A stretch of DNA of 64,000 bases, from the NCBI GenBank assembly GCA_019090895.1, contig JAHRVB010000091.1, forward strand, positions 1 to 64,000, given 5' to 3'. This document shows, piece after piece, positions 56,919-64,000 of the stretch; positions within the stretch are counted from its first letter, which is position 1; each line of letters opens with the position of its first letter. This DNA comes from Kangiellaceae bacterium. Its GTDB lineage: Bacteria > Pseudomonadota > Gammaproteobacteria > Enterobacterales > Kangiellaceae. The position numbers were made by a program, and so were the translations under genes. Under the pieces are notes generated by a model. The model was given only the letters and a program-made list of their open reading frames with translations. It was not told the DNA's origin and made no database searches.

Positions 56919-59744
56919 ATGGGAATTTTTAAACCGAGCAAACTCTCGATTGCTCTATTGTCAACGGGGATGATTACGTTTGGCATGCCAAGTTTCGCTG
57001 AGGAAGTAGAAAAAGTTAAAACTGCGAACACTGATGTAGCGGAGACTGAGTCTGCGGATGAAGAAGAGAACCGAGTTATTATTACTGGCATCCGTGGAAG
57101 TTTGGCACGGTCGCAAGCGCTTAAAATGAGTAGTACTTCCATTATTGAAGCAATTTCTGCAGAAGATATTGGTAAATTACCTGACACCAGTATCGCAGAA
57201 TCATTAGCGCGTTTACCTGGTGTAACAGGCGAGAGACGAAATGGACGAACGAGTGGTCTTTCTATTCGTGGTCTAAACGAGAATTACATTGCAACGTCTT
57301 TGAATGGAAGAGAGTTGTTAGGTATGGGTGATAATCGTGGTGTTGAATACGATTTGTATCCAACAGAATTTGTTAAGGAACTAATTGTTTATAAAACGCC
57401 TCAAGCTGATCTCTTAGCTCAAGGAATTGGAGGAACTGTTGATTTACGTACTGTTAGCCCATTAAGTTCCGAAGCGACAATGACTGCTAACATGACTTAT
57501 GAAAAGAACGCAGAAGACTCTGCAAATCCAGATTATGATAACGATGGTAATCGCTTTTCGTTTAACTATGTGAACCAATTTGCTGACGATACGATCGGGA
57601 TCGCCCTGGTCATTGCAGAGCAAAAATCTGTTCGTCAAGAAAATAATCAACGGGTGTGGGGTTATCCGACTTCTGGTGTTTCTGCTGGAGATGTGGTTTT
57701 CGGTGGACATGATACCTTTATTCGTTCAGCGCAAATGGACAGAACTTCTGTCGCTGCGGTTTTAGAGTACGCACCCAGTGATAAATTAACCATTCAATTA
57801 GATGCACTCTATATCGATTTTGATGAAAAAGATGTTCGTCGTGGAATCGAGGAAGCCGGACCAGAGTGGGGCGGCGGTAACTATACTGCATCGACAACTG
57901 ATTCAGGTTTGGTCACTTCTGGTTATTTCGATGGGTTTCATTCAGTGATTAGAAACGACGCTCGAAGTCAACAGTCTGAGCTAACAACTGTTGCTATTAA
58001 TGTTGAATATCAATTGAACAATAGCACCAGCTTAGAATTCGATTATTCGACTGGCTCTGTTGACAAAACGATGACTGATATCGAGAGTTACTCTGGTGTA
58101 GGTCGACCAGGATTTGCCGACCGGCCATTATCTGCACGTTCATTTGAAATGACCGGAAATGGGGTTTTCTTTGGTGCGCATCCTACAGTTTCGCCAGTCG
58201 ATCTTTCAGATCCAAATGTCATTCGATTAGCGGGACCTCAAGCATGGGGTGGAAGCTTAGCGCCAGTACCAGCATTCAATGGCGTACCAGGCTTTGCTCC
58301 AAACACCGCTCAAGATGGGTTTGTTAACCAACCAGAGTTTGAAGAGGATTTAGATAATCTAAGATTCGAAATCAATGGTGATTTAGAGTTATCTATTTTA
58401 TCGGGTTATTCGGTCGGTATCGCATATTCAGACCGTTCTAAATCAAAGGTTAATGAAGGCGCTTATCTAACGGCACCAACTTGGCCTGGACATGGTCCTG
58501 TACCGAGCGAATATGTATTTGGTGCAACGGATCTAAGTTTCTTTGGTTTAGGCAATATTATTGCTTATGACAGTCTTGGATTGTACAACAGTGGTTATTA
58601 CATCTCTACAGCAGCTTCAGGCCTTGAAACGGGTCGATTTGGAGATACTTATACCATTGATGAGCAGATTCTTACCATATTTGCAAAAGCTGATATCGAT
58701 GCTGATATTGGTAGTGTCGCTGTTACTGGTAATTTTGGTTTGCAGTACATAGATTCTGAACAAAAAGCGACTGGGTTTAGTTCTGTAACAGGTTCTGATT
58801 TGTATGTGAATGCGGTACCTGTTAACGGCGGAGCTGATTACACCGATGTATTGCCAACTCTTAACTTGAGTTTCGAAGTTGCGGATAGCCAATTTATCCG
58901 TACCGCTTTTTCTAAAGTAATGAGCAGACCTCGTATGGACGACATGAGACCAAACACTGCAGTAAGTTTCTCGTTTAATGACTCTAGTATCTTAGATGCA
59001 AACGTTGGACCTTGGAGCGGAAGTACAGGTAATGCCGCGCTGAAACCATTAGAAGCGAATCAATACGATTTTGCGTATGAAAATTATTATGCGGAAGACG
59101 GTTTTTTTGCAGCAAGTTTCTTTTATAAAGACCTCACCAACTGGCATCGTCAAGGATTTGCTGTCGAAGATTTTAGTTCGTTCTTTATCCCTGGTTACCA
59201 TGTTGCATCTACTGGCGAAGGACCCGCAACTTTTCTTGGTGTTGTTACTTCGAGAGAAGATGGGCTAGAAGGATTTATTCGAGGAAGAGAATTCCAAGCG
59301 AGTGTACCACTTAGCATTGCAAGTGATGCATTGGACGGTTTTGGTGTTGTAATGAGTGCCACTTTCCTCGACGGATCGTTCGATGACGGTTCGCCTATTC
59401 CGGGTTTATCACAAGAAAGTTATGCTCTTACTGCGTACTATGAGAAAAATGGATTTGAAGTTAGAGTTTCGGGCACTAAGAGAAACGGTTTTGATACTGA
59501 AACTCGTGGTATCAGTCTTTCGCTTGTGCAAGCTGGCGATCTTGGTGCAGAACTTTGGGATGCTCAAATCGGTTATAACTTTGAAGAATCAGGAATCGAA
59601 TGGTTGAAAGGCCTACGTGTGACTCTTCAAGGCCAAAACTTGACTGATGAGAAAACTATTCAAGCCAATGATGATGCAAGACAAGTTACGTCTTACCAAT
59701 CATTTGGTGCGAACTACTTATTGGCATTAAACTACGAATTCTAG
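56919..59744 (+). CDS. second TonB-dependent receptor, oligosaccharide type
   Basis: Outer-membrane importer, 941 aa. Signal peptide GIFKPSKLSIALLSTGM... to SFA; its IFKPS-x-L-x-IAL start is shared with the first receptor, a sign of paralogy. TonB-box-like RVIITGIRGS, plug with TSIAESLARLPGVTGERRNGR and LSIRGLNENYIATSLNGREL, then a barrel closing with NYLLALNYEF. AAGGGG lies 7 bases before the ATG. The pattern fits the Xanthomonas/Caulobacter type for sugars. It is followed by a strong terminator and then two halogenase-like genes, as often seen beside such receptors. The ligand may differ from that of the first receptor. Confidence 0.93.
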   Translation: MGIFKPSKLSIALLSTGMITFGMPSFAEEVEKVKTANTDVAETESADEEENRVIITGIRGSLARSQALKMSSTSIIEAISAEDIGKLPDTSIAESLARLPGVTGERRNGRTSGLSIRGLNENYIATSLNGRELLGMGDNRGVEYDLYPTEFVKELIVYKTPQADLLAQGIGGTVDLRTVSPLSSEATMTANMTYEKNAEDSANPDYDNDGNRFSFNYVNQFADDTIGIALVIAEQKSVRQENNQRVWGYPTSGVSAGDVVFGGHDTFIRSAQMDRTSVAAVLEYAPSDKLTIQLDALYIDFDEKDVRRGIEEAGPEWGGGNYTASTTDSGLVTSGYFDGFHSVIRNDARSQQSELTTVAINVEYQLNNSTSLEFDYSTGSVDKTMTDIESYSGVGRPGFADRPLSARSFEMTGNGVFFGAHPTVSPVDLSDPNVIRLAGPQAWGGSLAPVPAFNGVPGFAPNTAQDGFVNQPEFEEDLDNLRFEINGDLELSILSGYSVGIAYSDRSKSKVNEGAYLTAPTWPGHGPVPSEYVFGATDLSFFGLGNIIAYDSLGLYNSGYYISTAASGLETGRFGDTYTIDEQILTIFAKADIDADIGSVAVTGNFGLQYIDSEQKATGFSSVTGSDLYVNAVPVNGGADYTDVLPTLNLSFEVADSQFIRTAFSKVMSRPRMDDMRPNTAVSFSFNDSSILDANVGPWSGSTGNAALKPLEANQYDFAYENYYAEDGFFAASFFYKDLTNWHRQGFAVEDFSSFFIPGYHVASTGEGPATFLGVVTSREDGLEGFIRGREFQASVPLSIASDALDGFGVVMSATFLDGSFDDGSPIPGLSQESYALTAYYEKNGFEVRVSGTKRNGFDTETRGISLSLVQAGDLGAELWDAQIGYNFEESGIEWLKGLRVTLQGQNLTDEKTIQANDDARQVTSYQSFGANYLLALNYEF

Positions 59745-59769
59745 TTTGATTGTTTAATCGGTAGATAGT

Positions 59770-59799
59770 AAAAACCCACCTCTTAAAAGGTGGGTTTTT
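59770..59799 (+). terminator. Rho-independent terminator after the second TonB receptor
   Basis: Perfect 12-bp stem AAAAACCCACCT / AGGTGGGTTTTT around the loop CTTAAA, with a T-run. It is the strongest terminator in the right half and separates receptor and halogenase-like genes, though read-through or a new promoter before 59900 is required for the latter. Confidence 0.93.
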
Positions 59800-59899
59800 T
59801 AAGTTCTATAACAAAGAAAAAAATAATTAGTACTTCTAAATGAAATGTTCACTTGTATAAGTTAATATTTAGCGGGTTAATAGAAGCAAGAGATATAAA

Positions 59900-61381
59900 A
59901 TGATTAAGAAAGTCGTAGTTTTAGGGGGGGGGACTGCAGGTTGGATGTCCGCTTCTCTACTAAAAAAAATGCTGGGTGAAAAGCTAGAGGTTGAGCTAGT
60001 CGAATCTGACACTATAAGGACTGTGGGGGTCGGCGAAGCTACGATTCCACCCATTAAATTATTCAATAGCGCACTAGGTATTAGCGAACCAGAATTTATA
60101 AGAGAAACCAAAGCGACGATTAAATTAGCTATAAAATTCGACAATTGGAAAAATGTAGGTGACAGTTATTATCATACCTTTGGTGCCGCTGGGAAAAGTA
60201 TGGCTTTTTGTCACTTCCATCAATTGCTTAAACGGAGCCAGGAATTAGGTAATAAAGCATCGCTTTGGGATTATGATTTAAACTACCTTTGTTGTGAAGC
60301 GGGTAAGTTTGCACAAATGAATACACCCGAACCAATGTTAGAAATGCCAAATGCTTACCATTTTGACGCGACTCTTTACGCCGCATTCCTGCGTAAATTC
60401 AGTGAGAAACTGGGAGTAAGAAGAACAGAAGGGGTAGTAAAAGATGTTACACAATGCACTGACACCGGATTTATTAAATCACTAAAACTGGAAAGTGGAA
60501 AGATAATCGAGGGTGACTTATTTATCGATTGCTCTGGTCTTGCTGCGATTCTTATTCAGAAAAAACTGAATACGGGATACGAAGATTGGAACCACTGGTT
60601 ACGATGTGATCGCGCAATAGCCGTGCCGTCTGAACGATTCGAAAATACAGTTCCCTACACGCGTTCTATTGCACATTCTTCGGGATGGCAATGGCGAATT
60701 CCATTACAACACAGAAATGGAAATGGTCTGGTCTACAGTAGTACTCATTGTAGTGATGATGAAGCAAGAGACTTGCTAATGTCGAATCTTGATTCGAAAG
60801 CGATTGGCGAACCAAGGTTAATAAAATTCCAAACCGGTCGACGCCGAAAGCAATGGAATAAAAATGTTATTGCCATTGGACTTTCAAGCGGATTTTTGGA
60901 GCCACTAGAATCAACCAGTATTCATTTAATTCAATCCGCAGTCGTTCGCCTTGTTCACTTGTTTCCCCATAGAGGCATTAATGATGCAATGGTTGAGGAA
61001 TATAATCGACAATCCCAAATAGAGTTTGAGCAAGTGAGAGATTTTATTATTCTTCACTATAAAGTGAATGAAAGAACTGACTCAAGATTTTGGAGAGAGG
61101 TAAGAGATATGGAAATTCCTGATAGTCTTGCACAAAAGATAGAAATATTTAAAGAGAATGGCTCGCTATTTCGAGATCAAAATGATTTATTTATTGAAGG
61201 TTCTTGGCTACAAGTAATGCTAGGGCAAGGGATCGAGCAAAAAGATTATCATCCTCTTGCAGACAACATGACTGAAGAAAAACTAATGAGTATGTTGAAT
61301 AAAATTAAGGATATTAAGAATGAGCCCGTTTCTCATTTACCATCGCACGATGAATACATCAAAAATATCAGTAGGTTATAG
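59900..61381 (+). CDS. flavin-dependent tryptophan-halogenase-like protein (first copy)
   Basis: A 493-aa member of the FAD-dependent halogenase family. The FAD-binding start is VVVLGGGTAGWMSASL, followed by GVGEATIPPIKLF. The halogenase motif W-x-W-x-I-P is present at 263-268 (GWQWRIPL). The catalytic Lys that carries HOCl in PrnA corresponds to Lys75 (ATIKLAIKFDNW), and the paired Glu is in FLEPLESTSIHLIQ. The family is annotated tryptophan 7-halogenase, but members beside TonB sugar receptors have no proven substrate. No flavin reductase gene is visible. The next gene is a paralogue 8 bases downstream. GAGAT precedes the ATG. Confidence 0.88.
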   Translation: MIKKVVVLGGGTAGWMSASLLKKMLGEKLEVELVESDTIRTVGVGEATIPPIKLFNSALGISEPEFIRETKATIKLAIKFDNWKNVGDSYYHTFGAAGKSMAFCHFHQLLKRSQELGNKASLWDYDLNYLCCEAGKFAQMNTPEPMLEMPNAYHFDATLYAAFLRKFSEKLGVRRTEGVVKDVTQCTDTGFIKSLKLESGKIIEGDLFIDCSGLAAILIQKKLNTGYEDWNHWLRCDRAIAVPSERFENTVPYTRSIAHSSGWQWRIPLQHRNGNGLVYSSTHCSDDEARDLLMSNLDSKAIGEPRLIKFQTGRRRKQWNKNVIAIGLSSGFLEPLESTSIHLIQSAVVRLVHLFPHRGINDAMVEEYNRQSQIEFEQVRDFIILHYKVNERTDSRFWREVRDMEIPDSLAQKIEIFKENGSLFRDQNDLFIEGSWLQVMLGQGIEQKDYHPLADNMTEEKLMSMLNKIKDIKNEPVSHLPSHDEYIKNISRL

Positions 61382-61389
61382 TTTTGCAT

Positions 61390-62916
61390 ATGGGCGAAAA
61401 CAATCAATCGCTTTCACCTGAGAACAATCCTATCGAAATAGTGATTGTTGGTGGTGGAACAGCCGGATGGATGGCAGCCAATGCTTTTGTTAAGAGATGG
61501 CCATCCGATAAAGTTAAAGTCACTTTAGTCGAATCGCAACAAGTGGGCATCATTGGTGTCGGTGAAGGTTCGACACCCTCATTAAAGAAATTCTTTGACT
61601 CAATTGATGTGGCGGAAGAGCAATGGATGCCTCGTTGTAATGCCACCTACAAGTTAAACATTCGGTTTGAAGGTTGGAGTCCGGAATCCGGTATTAACAG
61701 TTATAGTCATCCATTTACTTCTCAGACAGACGTCCATACAGCCAGTGCATTTCTAACTAATTCTAGAACAAGGCGACTAGGATTAAAGACCAATACAACC
61801 CCCGAAGATTTCTTGATTAATGGCGTTTTGGCCAAGCAAGGTAAAGGGCCAATCGCGGCTGAAAATTTTCCTTTCGCCATGGCGTACGGTTATCACTTTG
61901 ATTCTCATCTGTTAGGAGAATTTTTATCTGAAATAGCGACTTCTCGTGGCGTTGATTATCGACCAGGCCATGTGAGCCATGTTAATCGAGATTCTGAAGG
62001 CGACATCACATCGATAAATACTAGCCAGGAAGAATCGATTTCTGGTGATTTTTTTGTAGATTGTACTGGCTTCGCGTCAGTCTTAATGCAAAAAACACTC
62101 GATGTTCGTTTTAATCGTTTTAACGACAATTTGTTTAATGATTCGGCTGTCGTGATGCAATCGCCTATTTCAGAGGATTTCCCGGTTGAAACTGTATCCA
62201 CTGCTTTATCATCGGGGTGGTGTTGGAAAATACCGCTTCTTAATCGATACGGGAATGGTTATGTTTATAGTTCACAATTCATTTCGGACGAGCAGGCTGA
62301 GATTGAGTTTAGAGAACAGGTAGGAATGCTGGAAGAGCAAGGAGAATGCCGACGATTAAAAATGAAAGTCGGTCAACTTGAACAACACTGGTCCCACAAT
62401 TGTATTGCTTTAGGGCTGTCACAAGGCTTTATAGAGCCCTTGGAAGCTACTGCACTGCACCTGGTACAATTGAGTATTGAAAACTTTGCTAGCTCGTTTG
62501 ATAAAGGTGATTTTTCTAATCAGTATAGAGATGAATTCAATCAGTCCATGACCAATCGTTTTGAACGAGTGCGCGATTATATCGTCGCCCATTATAAATT
62601 GAACACTCGAACAGATTCAGAATATTGGAGAGCTAATCGAGACAATGATCACTTATCGGAGTCTTTGTTAGGGATCTTAGATGCTTGGTTTAAGCGAGAC
62701 GATCTCGAACAAGAAATTAATCGACAGGGGTTAAATAATCACTTTGATAGCGTCGCTTGGAACTGCTTGCTCTCGGGATATGGTGCGTTTCCACCACTTG
62801 CGTCTATACAACCAGGAAAAGGGGACCTCTATCTAGAAAATGAAATAGAGAGATTTCTTCATGGCTGTAGTCTTAATTTTAAATCTCACGAACAGTGTTT
62901 GTTTAGAAATAAATAA
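61390..62916 (+). CDS. flavin-dependent tryptophan-halogenase-like protein (second copy)
   Basis: A 508-aa paralogue of the preceding gene. It has EIVIVGGGTAGWMAANAF, GIIGVGEGSTPSLKKFF, the Lys88 position in ATYKLNIRFEGW, the W-x-W-x-I-P motif at 277-282 (GWCWKIPL) and the Glu region GFIEPLEATALHLVQLS. All core residues for halogenation are therefore kept. The ATG at 61390 is taken as start; a TTG two codons earlier is possible. Its stop codon is one base from the stop of the convergent GH13 gene. Two unequal copies in tandem may act on different substrates or as a heteromer; this is open. Confidence 0.88.
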   Translation: MGENNQSLSPENNPIEIVIVGGGTAGWMAANAFVKRWPSDKVKVTLVESQQVGIIGVGEGSTPSLKKFFDSIDVAEEQWMPRCNATYKLNIRFEGWSPESGINSYSHPFTSQTDVHTASAFLTNSRTRRLGLKTNTTPEDFLINGVLAKQGKGPIAAENFPFAMAYGYHFDSHLLGEFLSEIATSRGVDYRPGHVSHVNRDSEGDITSINTSQEESISGDFFVDCTGFASVLMQKTLDVRFNRFNDNLFNDSAVVMQSPISEDFPVETVSTALSSGWCWKIPLLNRYGNGYVYSSQFISDEQAEIEFREQVGMLEEQGECRRLKMKVGQLEQHWSHNCIALGLSQGFIEPLEATALHLVQLSIENFASSFDKGDFSNQYRDEFNQSMTNRFERVRDYIVAHYKLNTRTDSEYWRANRDNDHLSESLLGILDAWFKRDDLEQEINRQGLNNHFDSVAWNCLLSGYGAFPPLASIQPGKGDLYLENEIERFLHGCSLNFKSHEQCLFRNK

Positions 62917-62917
62917 A

Positions 62918-64000
62918 CTAGCGTGGTTCCTTTTTAAGAATTGCTCCCCATTTCGACTTGATCCTAATGAAAGTTTGGTTTTTGTTGTTCTGATAAACTT
63001 TGTTATTCAATAAGTTGAGATACTTTACTTGGTTTTCAAAGGGTAAATTGATTTCCTGAGTAGTGTTAGAATTGTTTAAGATAACGGTGATGTTGTTATC
63101 TTTATTGTTCCTTTCGAATGCATAGATTCCTTCTTCATCATTTGTAATTAACGTTTTAAATTCGCCGGTTTGCAACGCCGGATTAGCATTACGAATTTGT
63201 GCTAGCTTTTGATAATGAGAAAAAAGTTTGTTATTAACACTGACAGAGTCGACTTTATTTTTGGCTCTTTTACTACCATTGGGCAAATAGAGTTCATCGT
63301 CATATTTTATATCACTCCATAGCATTGGTTTCCGGCTGTCAGGATCATTGGCTCCCCACATTCCAACTTCGTCGCCATAGTAGATCATTGGTGCACCCAC
63401 ATAGGTCATTTGCAAAATAGCAAAGAGCTTTTGTAATTGTATTTCTTGCTCGTTTGGTTTGCGAACTTCATAATTAAGATTGTTTATAGCTTGAGACAGT
63501 CCAAAATAATTCCCCCAATTTCGGAAATTTCCAATGCCTCGGTTTACGATATGGGAGGCGACACGATTGGAATCATGGCTGCCGAATAAATTTTGGTTTA
63601 CATAGGCTACTCCCTTCGGATAGATGTTGCGAAGATGCTTTAACTTTTGGTCGAATTGTGTCGAGTTAATCCTATCGACGCCGTCATTAAACAGAAATTC
63701 CGCCGCGGTAAATGCAAAGTTGTAATTCATTTCACCATCAAATTCGTCACCTTGTAAGTATGGTTGCACTTTTTCAGGGAGGTCGACAATTTCGGCCGTG
63801 AGATAGGCTTCACTGTTAATAGACTTTACGTGCTTTCTCCAACTTTTCCAGAAATTATGATGCACATCATAGGCGACATCGAGTCGCCAACCGTCAATAC
63901 CATAAGCACTTCCTTTGTTCTTTGGATTCATCCAGCGAGAGGTCGCATTAAATACATATTGTTGAGGCCCCGAAACTAAACCATTTTCGTCTTCTCTCCA
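62918..64000 (-). CDS. GH13 alpha-amylase/cyclomaltodextrinase family enzyme, 5' end missing (partial)
   Basis: C-terminal 360 residues of a GH13 hydrolase; the frame is open to the window end, so the ATG at 63931 is internal and the gene starts outside. The nucleophile Asp is in YGIDGWRLDVAYDV, the acid/base Glu in YLTAEIVDLPEK and the third Asp in NLFGSHDSNRVASH. MIYYGDEVGMWGANDPDSRKPMLW is typical of neopullulanase, cyclomaltodextrinase and maltodextrin glucosidases. The C-terminal beta domain is complete, ending KWGAILKKEPR. It belongs to the same alpha-glucan locus. N-terminal location signals cannot be seen. Confidence 0.9.
   Translation of the reverse strand, partial: WREDENGLVSGPQQYVFNATSRWMNPKNKGSAYGIDGWRLDVAYDVHHNFWKSWRKHVKSINSEAYLTAEIVDLPEKVQPYLQGDEFDGEMNYNFAFTAAEFLFNDGVDRINSTQFDQKLKHLRNIYPKGVAYVNQNLFGSHDSNRVASHIVNRGIGNFRNWGNYFGLSQAINNLNYEVRKPNEQEIQLQKLFAILQMTYVGAPMIYYGDEVGMWGANDPDSRKPMLWSDIKYDDELYLPNGSKRAKNKVDSVSVNNKLFSHYQKLAQIRNANPALQTGEFKTLITNDEEGIYAFERNNKDNNITVILNNSNTTQEINLPFENQVKYLNLLNNKVYQNNKNQTFIRIKSKWGAILKKEPR

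Noticed and set aside
60460-60475. TGACACCGGATTTA inside the first halogenase gene as another operator
   Set aside because: Only one half-site matches and it is within coding sequence, far from a start.
59900-62916. Halogenated secondary-metabolite biosynthetic cluster
   Set aside because: No synthase, carrier protein, reductase or export genes are near; the context is sugar uptake and GH13 enzymes.

Overview
The window is an ordinary-to-accessory stretch of an AT-rich gammaproteobacterial chromosome. The folC-dedD-cvpA-purF order, AcnB, PurB, a RoxA-type cupin oxygenase, DUF1415 and many oligosaccharide-type TonB-dependent receptors point to a marine gammaproteobacterium (Alteromonadales or Kangiella-like). 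The species cannot be fixed from sequence alone. I saw no rRNA, tRNA, CRISPR array, insertion sequence, prophage or replication origin.

Left part (1-20.7 kb), mostly housekeeping: the tail of a DUF1415 gene; divergent histidine-catabolism genes hutI and hutF; a MATE exporter; a small cluster with a PLD-like protein, a GNAT acetyltransferase, a ribosomal oxygenase and purB; an unrecognised 434-aa protein; a secreted M2 (ACE-like) peptidase; a periplasmic chalcone-isomerase-fold protein; acnB; then folC, dedD, cvpA, purF and an overlapping PlsC-like acyltransferase.

Middle part (20.8-32 kb), signalling and envelope: a large membrane sensor with about 13 beta-propeller repeats and a degenerate GGDEF-like domain; gamma-glutamyltransferase; a histidine kinase/sigma54 response-regulator pair followed by a small exported protein whose upstream region has a near-consensus -24/-12 promoter and spaced repeats that could be enhancer sites; a His-rich ZIP-like transporter overlapping a FAD-linked 2-hydroxyacid dehydrogenase.

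Right part (32-64 kb), carbohydrate metabolism. A complete Entner-Doudoroff route lies on the minus strand: edd, zwf, pgl, eda, gap, pgi, with a LacI-type regulator and glucokinase upstream. Next is a second LacI-type regulator and an alpha-glucan utilisation locus: MFS transporter and lipoprotein amylase on one strand; TonB receptor, lipoprotein pullulanase, alpha-glucosidase, a second TonB receptor and two flavin-dependent halogenase-like proteins on the other; and a GH13 enzyme cut by the window end. The inferred flow is: surface enzymes cleave starch, pullulan or glycogen; TonB receptors import oligosaccharides; the MFS carrier takes maltose-type sugars across the inner membrane; the alpha-glucosidase releases glucose; Glk, Zwf, Pgl, Edd and Eda convert it to pyruvate and glyceraldehyde 3-phosphate.

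The most interesting signals are regulatory palindromes tying this region together: a 14-bp palindrome upstream of edd that recurs with one change upstream of glk; a 12-bp palindrome on the start region of the second LacI gene; and three CATACGTATG-type sites plus a cre-like site in the divergent region between the MFS and TonB genes. The candidate sigma54 circuit and the halogenase pair beside starch genes are the other leads.
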